A DNA stretch of 64,000 bases, from assembly GCA_963822615.1 (NCBI GenBank), contig CAWGIM010000026.1, positions 1 through 64,000 on the forward strand, in the 5' to 3' direction. The position numbers and the translations under genes are program-made. The notes below the pieces were generated by a model that saw nothing but the letters and a program-made list of their open reading frames with translations, was not told the origin of the DNA and ran no database searches. The DNA comes from Trebonia sp963822615 (GTDB lineage Bacteria; Actinomycetota; Actinomycetes; Streptosporangiales; Streptosporangiaceae). Shown piece after piece: positions 52,139-61,137 of the stretch (position 1 is the first letter of the stretch; the number at the start of each line of letters is the position of its first letter).

Positions 52139-53031
52139 CTGGCCAGCGCGAAGTCGCGCGGCACGAACTCGGTGAGCCGGGCGGCGGCCAGCGCAAGGCG
52201 GAGCGCGTCCGACACCTGGGCGGACGCCGCGGCCGGGATGCCCGGCTGTGACCACAGGGCCAGCGGGAGCGGCTCCGGCGCGGGCAGGTCGTCGCGGGCT
52301 ACCAGCCCGGCCGGGGCCTGCCCGAGGGTCGCCATCAGCGCTACCCCGAGGCCGGCGCTCACCGCGGCGTGCACGCCGGCCAACTGGAGTGCCTCGGTGC
52401 CGATGACGACGGGGATCGAGTGCTGCGCGAGCGCCTCGAGGGCGCGGCTGCGCAGCGCGCACGGTGAGTCGAAGGCGACCAGCGGCACCGGGCGGCCCGC
52501 CCCGGGGGGCGCCCAGTGTGGGGCGGAGTACCAGGTCAGGTCCAGGTCGCCGACCGCGGTGGCGCGCGGGTCGTCGGCCGGGCCGAACAGCAGGGCGATG
52601 TCGATCCGGCCGGCCGCGAAGCTCTCCCGCAGCTTGGACCCGCGGTCGATCCGGAACCGGACCTGGTGGCTGGGCAGCGACGCCTCCAGCGTGGCGGCCA
52701 CGTGGGGCAGCAGTTGCTGGGCCGCGTGCTCGGTCGAGCCGACGACCAGGGTCTTGGGCGTCTCGTTGCCCCGGAAGGTGCACAGCACCTCATCGTGCAG
52801 CGCCAGCAGGCGCCGCGCCTGCGGGAGGAGCTGCTCGCCGTCGACGGTGAACCGCCAGCCGCGGCCGCGGCGCTCGACCAGCGGGCAGCCGACGGCGGAC
52901 TCCAGGCGGCGGACGTGCTGGCTGACCGCGCCCTGGCTCAGGTGCAGTATGTCGGCGGCACGCTGAAAGCCGCCGGTGTCGGCAACGGCGACGAAGGTGC
53001 GGAGCGGGGCGATGTCCAGCGCGCGGTTCAT
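52129..53031 (-). CDS. LysR family regulator
   Basis: A 300-aa protein with the LysR helix-turn-helix L-R-T-F-V-A-V-A-D-T-G-G-F-Q-R-A-A-D-I-L-H-L-S-Q-G-A-V-S-Q-H-V-R-R-L-E, a linker helix and a periplasmic-binding-like effector domain (L-V-V-G-S-T-E near residue 93). It is the last gene in line after the 59441-53134 ABC/monooxygenase operon and convergent with ssuD. CysB/Cbl-like and other LysR proteins commonly control sulfonate use, so it is the best local candidate for regulating the island. It has its own AT-rich upstream region, so autoregulation is likely. Confidence 0.9.
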   Translation of the reverse strand: MNRALDIAPLRTFVAVADTGGFQRAADILHLSQGAVSQHVRRLESAVGCPLVERRGRGWRFTVDGEQLLPQARRLLALHDEVLCTFRGNETPKTLVVGSTEHAAQQLLPHVAATLEASLPSHQVRFRIDRGSKLRESFAAGRIDIALLFGPADDPRATAVGDLDLTWYSAPHWAPPGAGRPVPLVAFDSPCALRSRALEALAQHSIPVVIGTEALQLAGVHAAVSAGLGVALMATLGQAPAGLVARDDLPAPEPLPLALWSQPGIPAAASAQVSDALRLALAAARLTEFVPRDFALARGA

Positions 53032-53043
53032 CCCACCAGTTTA

Positions 53044-53070
53044 CCCATTAATCCCTATCGGAATAGAGGG
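53044..53070. promoter_or_regulatory. AT-rich operator-like elements upstream of lysR
   Basis: CCCATTAATCCCTAT (53044-53058) resembles CCCATTAAACCTAT at 59599-59612 in the divergent promoter of the operon upstream. ATCGGAATA followed by AGGG (53057-53070) recurs at 30931 before the TauD-like gene. They lie 13-39 bases from the lysR start and may be its binding sites. Confidence 0.45.
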
Positions 53071-53133
53071 AAAAGGGATAAAGTTTGACAAAGACCGCGG
53101 GGGGCGTCCCGCGGGTCAGTTCACCCGGCCCGG

Positions 53134-53976
53134 TCAGGCTGGCAGCAGGCTGAGCTCAGCGCGGAGCTCGTCGCGCCTCAGCCGGCTCAGCGGCGGGCCG
53201 GAGAGCGTCGGCGCCGAGCCGATGAGCAGGCGGGTATACGCGTGCTGGGGGTTATTGACCAGCTCTCTGGTTGCGCCAGCTTCGACGACCTTTCCCTCGT
53301 AGAGCACGACCGTGCGGTCGGTGATCCCGGCGACCGAACCCAGGTCATGTGAGATGTAGAGCAGCCCGACGCCTTGCCCGCGCAGGGCGGTCAGCGTCGC
53401 CAGTACCTGCACCCTGGTGGCCGCGTCGAGCGCGCTGACCGGCTCGTCGAGGATGATGAGGCGGGGCTGCGTGATCAGGGCACGGGCGATCGCCGCGCGC
53501 TGGCGCTGCCCGCCGGAGACCTCGCCGGGAAACCGGGTCAGCAGCTCCTGGTCCAGCTCGGCCCGGGCGGCGTAGGTCTGCACGGCCTCCGCCACCTCAG
53601 CCCGCGAGAGGCCGCCGCGCAGGCGCAGCGGCTCGGCGATCGAGTCGCCGATCAGCAGGTCGGCGTCGAGGCTGCGCAGCGGGTCCTGGAACAGGTATTG
53701 CACCACGCCGCGGCGCCGGAAGGAGCGCCACTGCGAGCGGTTGAACCTGGTCACGTCCTCGTCGCCGACGCGGACGCGACCGCGGGAAATGCTGGCCAGC
53801 CCGACCACGGCCCGGGCGATGGTCGACTTGCCCGATCCGCTCTCGCCGATCAGCCCGACGATCTCGCCCGCCCCGACCTGGAACCGGGCTGACTGGATGA
53901 CGCGCTTCCGGCTGCGCCGCCGTCCGTAGTGGACGTCGATGTCCTCGATGTCCAGCAGCGGCTTGACCTCAGACAA
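53134..53976 (-). CDS. ABC importer ATPase (DppF type)
   Basis: A 280-aa nucleotide-binding domain: Walker A G-E-S-G-S-G-K-S-T near residue 44, Q-loop L-F-Q-D-P, signature V-S-G-G-Q-R-Q-R, Walker B R-L-I-I-L-D-E-P-V-S-A-L-D, switch I-S-H-D-L, and the transport tail Q-H-A-Y-T-R-L-L. It would pair with the ATPase half of the upstream fusion protein. ATG 53976 lies inside the end of that gene (8-base overlap). The C-terminal 25 residues are charged. Confidence 0.92.
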   Translation of the reverse strand: MSEVKPLLDIEDIDVHYGRRRSRKRVIQSARFQVGAGEIVGLIGESGSGKSTIARAVVGLASISRGRVRVGDEDVTRFNRSQWRSFRRRGVVQYLFQDPLRSLDADLLIGDSIAEPLRLRGGLSRAEVAEAVQTYAARAELDQELLTRFPGEVSGGQRQRAAIARALITQPRLIILDEPVSALDAATRVQVLATLTALRGQGVGLLYISHDLGSVAGITDRTVVLYEGKVVEAGATRELVNNPQHAYTRLLIGSAPTLSGPPLSRLRRDELRAELSLLPA

Positions 53977-55714
53977 TGTCGAGCTCCTTCGCCTGGATGA
54001 AGCGGTCGAGTCCGTAGCGCTGGTGCTCGGAGATGAGCAGCTTGGTGTACTCGTCCCGCGGCGTGCTCAGCACTTCCCGCGCCGGGCCGTGCTCCACCGC
54101 CTTGCCTGACTTCATGACCAGCACCTCGTCGCAGAGCTGGGCGACGACGGCCAGGTCATGCGAGACGATGACCAGCGAGAGCCCTTCCCGCTGCTTGAGC
54201 TCCTCGAGCAGGTCGAGGATCTCCGCCTGCACGGTCACGTCGAGGGCGGTGGTGGCCTCGTCCGCGATCAGGATCTCGGGTCCCAGGGCGATCGCCGCGG
54301 CGATGAGCACGCGCTGCAGCATCCCGCCGGACAGCTCGTGCACGTACTGCTCGTAGACCAGCTCGGGGTCGCGCAGGTGCACCGCGCCGAACAGGCGCAG
54401 GGTCTCCCGCTTGGCGTCCCGGCGGGAGAGGTGCTGCTTGACCCGCAGGACTTCGGAGACCTGCTTGCCGACCCAGATGGACGGGTTGAGGTAGGACCCG
54501 GGGTCCTGGAAGACGGCCGAGATGACGTTCCCCCGCAGGTCGACCCAGTCCTGCTTGCTGAGCCCGCCGGTCGCCCGGCCCAGGATGTCGACCGTGCCGC
54601 CGGCCCGCTTAACCAGCTTCGGCGTGATGCCCAGGATCTCGCGGCAGGTGAGCGTCTTGCCGCTGCCCGACTCACCGACGATGCCGAGGGTCTGTCCCCG
54701 GCCCAGGGAGAAGCTGACATCCCGCACCAGCTCGGCCCCGGTGACCTGGTTGGCCACGGTGAGGTCGCGCACGTTCAGCACGGCGTCGGCCGGCCCGCCG
54801 TCCGGGCCGGTCACCGGATTCTCCGCCCGCGCGTCGGTACCGCTGGCGCCGGCGGCGGCCGGGGCGGGCCGCTTCCTGGCGTCGCGGGCGCTCAGCAGCT
54901 GCCGGCCCGCCTCGCCCGAGACGTCGCGGACCGCGTCCGCGAACAGGTTGCAGGCCAGCACCGAGATCAGGATGACCACGATCGGCGCGATCGGCGCGTA
55001 CGGCTGGATCGCGATGTACTCCAGGTCCGAGGCCAGGATCCCGCCCCAGGTGGCCGTGGGCGGCTCAACCCCGATGCTGAGGAACGTCAGGCTGGCGATC
55101 ACCACCAGGCCGATGCCGATCGTGGTGGACAGGGCGATGGCGATCGGCGGCAGCACCTTCGCGAGGACGTGCTTCCTGACGATCCACCCGGTGGAGGCGC
55201 CGGACAGCACCGCCGCCTGGACGTAGTCCGAGTGCGCGACCGACAGGGTGGCGGTCCGCGCGACCCGGTAGAACACCGGGGCGAGGAGGAAGCCGACCGC
55301 GAACGTGGCCTGGAAGACGCCGTTGCCGAGCAGCGCGGTCATGGCGACCGCGAACACCAGGAAGGGCAGCGCGATGAGGGTGTCGATGACCCGCAGGCTC
55401 AGCCATTCGAAGACCCGGCCCAGGTAGACCGAGAGGATGCCGGGGATCGCACCGAACGCCAGGGCGATCCCGGCCACGATCAGGGCGCCCCCGATGCTCA
55501 GGGCCGAGCCCGACAGCATCCTGCTCAGCACGTCCCGGCCCAGGTAGTCGGTGCCGAGCCAGTGCGCGCCGGTTGGCCCCTGCAGCAGCACGCCAACCGT
55601 CGCGTTCGGCGGGTAAGGGGCGAGCAGCGACCCGAACGCGGCCAGGAACGCGATGAGGACCAGCAGGGCCAGCGCGATCCGGCCGCTTGCCAGTCGCCAG
55701 ACAGACTTGAGCAT
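53969..55714 (-). CDS. Permease-ATPase fusion (DppC-DppD type)
   Basis: A 581-aa fusion. Residues 1 to about 285 form a DppC-type permease (W-L-G-T-D-Y-L-G-R-D-V-L-S-R-M near 52, F-L-S-I-G-V-E-P-P-T-A-T-W-G near 215). A Pro/Ala-rich linker of about 40 residues leads into an ATPase domain (about 315-565) with Walker A G-E-S-G-S-G-K-T, signature L-S-G-G-M-L-Q-R and Walker B I-L-I-A-D-E-A-T-T-A-L-D. Fusion of membrane and ATPase parts is unusual for importers of this class. It differs from the other importer in this window, where the two ATPases are fused. It starts two bases behind the DppB-type gene. Confidence 0.9.
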   Translation of the reverse strand: MLKSVWRLASGRIALALLVLIAFLAAFGSLLAPYPPNATVGVLLQGPTGAHWLGTDYLGRDVLSRMLSGSALSIGGALIVAGIALAFGAIPGILSVYLGRVFEWLSLRVIDTLIALPFLVFAVAMTALLGNGVFQATFAVGFLLAPVFYRVARTATLSVAHSDYVQAAVLSGASTGWIVRKHVLAKVLPPIAIALSTTIGIGLVVIASLTFLSIGVEPPTATWGGILASDLEYIAIQPYAPIAPIVVILISVLACNLFADAVRDVSGEAGRQLLSARDARKRPAPAAAGASGTDARAENPVTGPDGGPADAVLNVRDLTVANQVTGAELVRDVSFSLGRGQTLGIVGESGSGKTLTCREILGITPKLVKRAGGTVDILGRATGGLSKQDWVDLRGNVISAVFQDPGSYLNPSIWVGKQVSEVLRVKQHLSRRDAKRETLRLFGAVHLRDPELVYEQYVHELSGGMLQRVLIAAAIALGPEILIADEATTALDVTVQAEILDLLEELKQREGLSLVIVSHDLAVVAQLCDEVLVMKSGKAVEHGPAREVLSTPRDEYTKLLISEHQRYGLDRFIQAKELDIV

Positions 55715-55716
55715 GC

Positions 55717-56760
55717 TCAGACCCCTCGCGAGGACGCCGGGATGAGGCGGGTGAGGACAACGTTCACGATCATGTTGAAGAGCACGACCAGGACCACCGA
55801 CACCACCAGCACCGCCTGGACCGCGGGGACGTCGCCCTTGATCGCGCTCTGGCTGGCAAACACGCCGTAGCCCGACAACTGGAAGATCGCCTCGGTGACC
55901 ACCGCGCCGCCGAGCAGGTTGGGGAACTTCAGCCCGAGGACGGCCAGGGCCGGCCCCACGCCGTTGCGCAGCACGTGCACGAAGAAGATCCGGCGGCCGG
56001 ACAGGCCCCGCACCACCGCGCCGGTGACGTAATTCTGCCGCTGAGCGGTGACCAGCCCCACCCGCAGCTGCCGGGCGACGTCGGCGACGGTGTCGAAGCT
56101 CAGCGCCAGGGCCGGCAGGATGATGTGGCTCAGCCAGAGGCCGGCCCCGTTACCGAACGGCACGTAGCCGGCCGCGGGCAGCCAGTGCAGGTTGACCGCG
56201 AAGATGTCGATCAGGGCGACGCCGACGATGAACGGCGGCATCACCGAGATCGTGGAGGTGAAGACCGTGACCACCCGGTCGACCCAGGTGGACTGGTAAC
56301 GCGTGGCCAGCCCGCCCAGCGCGAAGCCGACCACTACGCCGATCAGCAGCGCCAGCCCGGCCGCCGACAGGCTGATGACCGCCCGCCCGGCCAGCAGCGA
56401 GCTGACCGAGTTGCCGTTCACCCAGCTATTGCCGAAGTTACCGGTCAGCACCTTGCCGAACCAGTCGAAGTACTGGACGAAAAACGGGCGCTGCAGGCCC
56501 CATTGCTTTTCCAGCGCGTGCACCGCCTGCGGGGTCGCCGCCTCGCCGAGCTGGATGGTGGCCGGGTTCAGCCCGCTGAGCGCGCCCAGCAGGAAGGTGA
56601 AGAAGGAGCCGAGCACGAAAACCGGCACGAAGGCGGCGAGCAGCCGGCCCAGCGCGATCAGGCCGCGGCGGACCCGGTACCGGGCCGGGCGGGCGGAGCG
56701 GGCGGTGCCGGGCGAAGAACGACCTACGTTCGGGCCTACTGGAATTTCTGCGGCGGCCAC
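55717..56760 (-). CDS. ABC importer permease (DppB type)
   Basis: A 347-aa membrane protein with a polar N-terminus of about 35 residues, the first span L-A-A-F-V-P-V-F-V-L-G-S-F-F-T-F, then W-G-L-Q-R-P-F-F-V-Q-Y and G-N-F-G-N-S-W, and the EAA-type loop with Q-R-Q-N-Y-V-T-G-A-V-V-R-G-L-S-G and H-V-L-R-N-G. It forms the channel with the DppC half of the next gene. Only three bases separate it from the preceding monooxygenase gene, so the oxygenase and transporter are made from one mRNA. Confidence 0.91.
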   Translation of the reverse strand: MAAAEIPVGPNVGRSSPGTARSARPARYRVRRGLIALGRLLAAFVPVFVLGSFFTFLLGALSGLNPATIQLGEAATPQAVHALEKQWGLQRPFFVQYFDWFGKVLTGNFGNSWVNGNSVSSLLAGRAVISLSAAGLALLIGVVVGFALGGLATRYQSTWVDRVVTVFTSTISVMPPFIVGVALIDIFAVNLHWLPAAGYVPFGNGAGLWLSHIILPALALSFDTVADVARQLRVGLVTAQRQNYVTGAVVRGLSGRRIFFVHVLRNGVGPALAVLGLKFPNLLGGAVVTEAIFQLSGYGVFASQSAIKGDVPAVQAVLVVSVVLVVLFNMIVNVVLTRLIPASSRGV

Positions 56761-56763
56761 GGG

Positions 56764-57789
56764 CTAGCTCCGTCCCGGGCCGGCGTCGCGCCGCAGCCGG
56801 GGGTAGACCTCGGTCGCGAGCACCTCGAGCCCTTCCCGGAAGGCGGGCGACCCGCTGGGGGCGAACGGGAAGTTGAACAGGTAATTGGTCGACCGGGCGA
56901 CCGCCGCGTCCTGGTTGAGCGCCTGCGCCACCTCATCGGGCGAGCCGAACGCGATGTCGGACTTGACCAGGTACTCCTCGACCGACTTGGCGTCGGTGCG
57001 CTCCGGCCGCTGGGGGTGGCCGGTGTCCCGCTCCTCGAAGTCCGCGGTGGCGATCCCGATCGCCTCGCGGCGCGACGAGGCCAGCAGCAGCGACCGCGAG
57101 ACGCCGATCCGCGGAGCGCCGCGGGTCTGGTCGAACGAGCTCAGGTAGCTGTCGATGAGCGGCGACTGGACGTCTCCGGCGACGCCCTCCAGCGTCGTCC
57201 GGAACAGCATCAGGCCGTCGCCGGCCGCTCCGGCGGCGGCCGCGGTGGCGCTGTCACCGGTGGCCTGCCAGATCCGGTCGAGCAGGTCCTCGGCGGGCGG
57301 GTAGAGGCTCACCTGCTTGCCGCCCGCCGAGACCGACCCGCTCAGCCCGGCCTTGAGCGCGGCCAGTGCCCGGGCGAAGAGCTGGTTCCTGTCCTCCTCG
57401 TCGAGCCCGAAGGCGTTGTAGGCATCGGTGGAGAAACCGCGCGGGTTGCCCTTGCCGACCCCGAACTCAAGCCGCTGCCCGCTCAGCGCGTTGACCAGCG
57501 CGGCGGTCTCAGCCAGCCGCAGCGGGTTATCGAACGCCAGCGGGACCACCGCGGTGCCGAGCCGGATCCGGTCGGTCAGCTGGGTCGCCGCCGCCAGGAA
57601 GCCGAGCGCGGCCGGCACCCCGATGAGCGGGCTGAAGTGCGCCTCGGCCACCCAGGCGTAGGAGTAGCCCAGGCTCTCGGCCAGCTGGATGGCGTCAAGC
57701 GCGTCGCGGTAGACCCGGCCGGGGTCCTTGCCGGCCGGCGTGGCCAGGAACACGGAGAGCTCTCCCCGGGTGGCTGACTCAATCGACAT
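56764..57789 (-). CDS. Luciferase-like flavin monooxygenase inside the ABC operon
   Basis: A 341-aa LLM protein. S-L-G-Y-S-Y-A-W-V-A-E-A-H-F-S-P near residue 39, I-R-L-G-T-A-V-V-P-L-A-F-D-N-P near 74 and L-S-G-Q-R-L-E-F-G-V-G-K-G-N-P near 100 place it in the bacterial luciferase superfamily. It lies between the binding-protein gene and the permease genes, so it probably attacks the compound imported by this transporter, using FMNH2 made elsewhere. ATG 57789 follows GGAGGAGAACC. Similar in its N-terminal motifs to the gene at 62860. Confidence 0.88.
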   Translation of the reverse strand: MSIESATRGELSVFLATPAGKDPGRVYRDALDAIQLAESLGYSYAWVAEAHFSPLIGVPAALGFLAAATQLTDRIRLGTAVVPLAFDNPLRLAETAALVNALSGQRLEFGVGKGNPRGFSTDAYNAFGLDEEDRNQLFARALAALKAGLSGSVSAGGKQVSLYPPAEDLLDRIWQATGDSATAAAAGAAGDGLMLFRTTLEGVAGDVQSPLIDSYLSSFDQTRGAPRIGVSRSLLLASSRREAIGIATADFEERDTGHPQRPERTDAKSVEEYLVKSDIAFGSPDEVAQALNQDAAVARSTNYLFNFPFAPSGSPAFREGLEVLATEVYPRLRRDAGPGRS

Positions 57790-57845
57790 GGGTGGTTCTC
57801 CTCCGCGTGGACGGTGATCGGTGAAGGCGGGTGGCCCGGGCGGCG

Positions 57846-59441
57846 CTAGCTGCCGATGGTCAGGCCGTTCCAGCGGAAGGAGCCGTCGATCACCGGGAAG
57901 GCGGAGAAGTCCTTCGCCGTCACGTAGGTGTTCGGCTGGGTGAACAGGGTGATGTTGGACCCGCCTTCGACGCCCGCCTTGGTCGCCGCCTGCAGGACCG
58001 TCTTGTAGTCGGGCGAGTCGATCGGCGTGCCGAGCACCTTCTGGCGGGCGGCGGCGTACTGGGCGGAACTGGTCGGGGCGCTGAGGTTCAGGATCCCGCC
58101 CGGGCCGAACTGGTCGTCGAGGGCGCCGAGCTTGGAGTCCCGGCCCACGTAGCCGTAGAGCGTCAGGTCATCCGTCTTGCCGTAGAAGCCGGTGTAGAAC
58201 TGGCTCACGGTCTGCAGGTTGATCTTCAGGTTGATGCCGACCGCCTGCAGCTGCTGCTGCAGCAGCTCGGTGGGCGCGTTGAACTGGCCGGTGATCGCGT
58301 CGAGCTCGATCGTGAGCGCGCCGGGCTTGTACCCCGCCGCCGCCAGGAGCTGCTTGGCCTTGGCCGGGTCGTAGGAGTAGGCGCTCTCGAGGGCCGGGTT
58401 GTAGGCCGGCGAGGTCGCCGAGAACGGCTGCGCCGAGGCCGAGCCAAGCCCGAAGCTCAGCTCGCTGACGAACTGCTGCCGGTTGATGGCGTCCTGCACC
58501 GCCTGGACGACCTTCGGGTTGTTGAACGGGGCCTTGTTGACGTTGAGGCTCAGGAAGTAGGCGGCCCAGCCCCGGGCCGTGTCGGCGACCACGTTCAGGC
58601 CGTCCGCCTTGGCCAGCGCGACGTCCTGGGACGGGAAGCTGGTGGAGAAGTTGTAGACGCCGGTCTGCAGGCCGGAGAGGATCGTCGACGGGTCGACGTT
58701 GAGCGAGAGGTTGACCCGGGTGACGTGGATGTCCTTCGCGTCCCAGTAACCGTCCCACTTCTCCAGGGTGACCGAGGACCCGGGAACCAGGCTGACCACC
58801 TTGAACGGGCCCGCGCCGACCGGGGCGTTGGTGTTGAGCAGGGACACGTTCGCCTTGGCGGCCTTCTCGCTGGCGAGCAGGCTGGAGCGGTTGGCCAGGA
58901 TGTACGGGATCTGGTAGTCCGTCTCCTTCAGGTTCAGCCGCACCTGGAGGTTGCTGAGCACGGTGGCGGAGTCCACGTCCTGCCACAGCGCCTTCAGGGC
59001 CGAGTTCTGCTGCGTCTTGATCCGCTGGACGTTGTAGGCGACCGCCGCCGCGTTGACCGGCGACCCGTCCTGAAACGTGTCGCCGGGACGCAGGGTGATG
59101 GTGACCTGGTTGCCGGCGCTGTTGTACTTGTAGCCGGTCGCCAGCGCGGGATGGAGCTTGTTCTGCGCGTCCAGGGTGAACAGCGGCTCGTAGATCAGCG
59201 ACAGCACCTGGGTGGCTGAGGTCGCGCCCAGCACCACCGGGTCCCAGGCGGGGAAGTCGCTGGTGTAGGCCCAGTTGAGCACCTCCGACCCGCCCACGCT
59301 GGTCCCGGCGGCGGCGGCCGCGCCGCTGCCCGGCTGGCTGCCGCCAGCACCGCCGCAGGCGGCCAGCAGGGCGCTGGCGGCCAGGGCCACGATCGGCAAC
59401 GCGAGCAGGCGCGTCAGGCTACGGGGAGCACGTGTCCTCAT
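57846..59441 (-). CDS. ABC importer substrate-binding lipoprotein (family 5)
   Basis: A 531-aa lipoprotein: R-T-R-A-P-R-S-L-T-R-L-L, a hydrophobic stretch and lipobox L-L-A-A-C (C29). The mature protein has the family-5 pattern: L-I-Y-E-P-L-F-T-L-D near residue 80, L-R-P-G-D-T-F-Q-D-G-S-P-V-N near 115, V-G-A-G-P-F-K-V near 180, and F-N-N-P-K-V-V-Q-A-V-Q-D-A-I-N near 260. ATG 59441 with GAGGGA seven bases upstream is chosen over a TTG at 59456. It heads the operon that runs to the LysR gene. It may bind an organosulfur compound by context; the family also binds peptides and metal chelates. Confidence 0.92.
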   Translation of the reverse strand: MRTRAPRSLTRLLALPIVALAASALLAACGGAGGSQPGSGAAAAAGTSVGGSEVLNWAYTSDFPAWDPVVLGATSATQVLSLIYEPLFTLDAQNKLHPALATGYKYNSAGNQVTITLRPGDTFQDGSPVNAAAVAYNVQRIKTQQNSALKALWQDVDSATVLSNLQVRLNLKETDYQIPYILANRSSLLASEKAAKANVSLLNTNAPVGAGPFKVVSLVPGSSVTLEKWDGYWDAKDIHVTRVNLSLNVDPSTILSGLQTGVYNFSTSFPSQDVALAKADGLNVVADTARGWAAYFLSLNVNKAPFNNPKVVQAVQDAINRQQFVSELSFGLGSASAQPFSATSPAYNPALESAYSYDPAKAKQLLAAAGYKPGALTIELDAITGQFNAPTELLQQQLQAVGINLKINLQTVSQFYTGFYGKTDDLTLYGYVGRDSKLGALDDQFGPGGILNLSAPTSSAQYAAARQKVLGTPIDSPDYKTVLQAATKAGVEGGSNITLFTQPNTYVTAKDFSAFPVIDGSFRWNGLTIGS

Positions 59442-59765
59442 GCTGGCGTCCCTCAACTCTTTCTCTTGAAGTTCTCGAAGCCCGGCCGCAGTGCACGGTC
59501 GGACCGCGGGGCAGGTGGGTGTACGAGCATCGTTGCCCAGCTCCGCGAGGCATGTCCAACGACGCTTTGTGATCAGAACAGATCACAAAAACTAATTGCC
59601 CATTAAACCTATGGATTTAGTAGCAAATATGCCCTGTGCAGGCCCTCCGGCTGCGACGGGACCAGGCATGAACGCGAGGCCCTAGACGATGATCAATATT
59701 CGCGATCGTTCCTGATCACAAAGCGTGCTTGGACACGGCCGGACCCGGCTGGCAAGACTGGTGCC
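59442..59765. promoter_or_regulatory. Divergent control region with a 24-base inverted repeat
   Basis: No gene is seen here. Two 24-base arms face each other: 59553-59576 (contains CGCTTTGTGATCAG) and 59712-59735 (contains CTGATCACAAAGCG), matching at 22 of 24 positions as inverted repeats. Each lies toward one of the two divergent genes. Between them are AT-rich stretches, including CCCATTAAACCTAT (59599-59612), which resembles the element before lysR. The repeats may be operators for one regulator acting in both directions. Confidence 0.65.
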
Positions 59766-61128
59766 ATGGCCAAGCCAACAGAAAGCCCCGCGTCCCGCAA
59801 GCTCCACCTCGCCCTGGCACCGCTCGGGGTCGGCGGCCCCGGCCAGGACGGCCTGTGGAAGGACCCGCGGGTGGCGAAGAACGCCAGCATCGACATCAGG
59901 TACTACATCCGGCTGGCCAAGCTGGCCGAGGGCGGGCTGTTCGACGCGTTCTTCGTCGTCGACAGCCAGTTCATCAACGCCGGCTACCCCTCGCACTACC
60001 TGAACCGGCTGGAGCCGCTCACCCTGCTGTCGGCGGTGGCGACCCACACCACCCGCATCGGGCTGGTCGCGACCGCGAGCTCGACCTACAACTCGCCGTT
60101 CAACCTGGCCCGCCGGGTCGCGTCGCTGGACCACATCAGCGGCGGCCGGGCCGGCTGGAACGTGGTCACCAGCTTCGACTCGCAGGTATCGAGGAACTTC
60201 GGCCTCGACCAGCACCTGGACTACGCCACCCGCTACGCCCGCGCCCTGGAGTTCGTCGAGGTCGCCCGCGGCCTGTGGGACTCCTACGAGGACGACGCGT
60301 TCCCGGCCGACGTCGAGCGCGGGATCTTCCTCGACCCGGCCAAGCTGCACCCGCTGGACCACGACGGCGAGCACTTCAAGGTCGCCGGCCCGCTCAACCT
60401 GGCGCGCTCCCGGCAGGGCCAGCCGGTCATCTTCCAGTCCGGGGTCTCCGAAGACGGCCGCAACCTCGCCGCCCGCATCGCCGAAGGCATCTACGCCCCC
60501 GGCGGCGCGCTGGATGAGTCAGTGGCCTACTACGCCGACGTCAAGCAGCGGGCGGCCGCGCTCGGCCGCGATCCCGCGGCACGTGGTCATCTTCAACTCC
60601 GCCAGCCCGGTGGTGGCCGCCACCGACGAGCAGGCGCGGGCGCGGTCGCGGGAGATCTTCGAGGAGGACAACGACTTCGACCGCAAGCTGGCGTTCCTCG
60701 GCCGGGCGTTCGGCGCCTACGACTTCAGCCAGCACGACCTGGACGCCCCCTTCCCCGACCTCACCCACCTCACCGAGCGCGGCGGCCGGCGCGGCGCCGA
60801 CCTCGTCCGGCAGGCGACCGACAACCAGTGGACGCTGCGGCAGACCGTGGAGGCCGTGTCGCAGTACAAGCCCGGCCCGTTCACCGGCTCACCGGAAACC
60901 GTCGCGGACGCGCTGCAGCACTGGTGGCAGACCCGGGCGGCGGACGGGTTCAACCTCCACTTCCGGCTCACCGAGGACATCGAGTACTTCATCGAAACCG
61001 TGGTGCCGATCCTGCAGCAGCGGGGGATCTACCGCACCGAGTACGAGGCCGACACCCTGCGCGGCAACCTCGGGCTCCCGTTCCCGGTCAGCCGGCACGC
61101 CCGCGAGCAGCAGCTCGTGGACGCCTGA
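59766..61128 (+). CDS. NtaA/SnaA/DszA-type FMN-dependent monooxygenase (frameshifted at about 60575)
   Basis: About 453 aa when joined. The first frame gives L-H-L-A-L-A-P-L-G-V-G, F-D-A-F-F-V-V-D-S-Q, S-S-T-Y-N-S-P-F-N-L-A-R-R and the hallmark S-G-G-R-A-G-W-N-V-V-T-S, then Q-G-Q-P-V-I-F-Q-S-G-V-S. It leaves the family pattern after L-G-R-D-P; the +1 frame continues P-R-H-V-V-I-F-N-S-A-S-P and ends with the family tail R-T-E-Y-E-A-D-T-L-R-G-N-L-G-L. One extra C in GATCCCGCGG explains the slip. Enzymes of this family open sulfones or aminopolycarboxylates with FMNH2. It is divergent from the ABC operon and first in a three-gene plus-strand run. Confidence 0.85.
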
Positions 61129-61137
61129 GGGAGCAGC

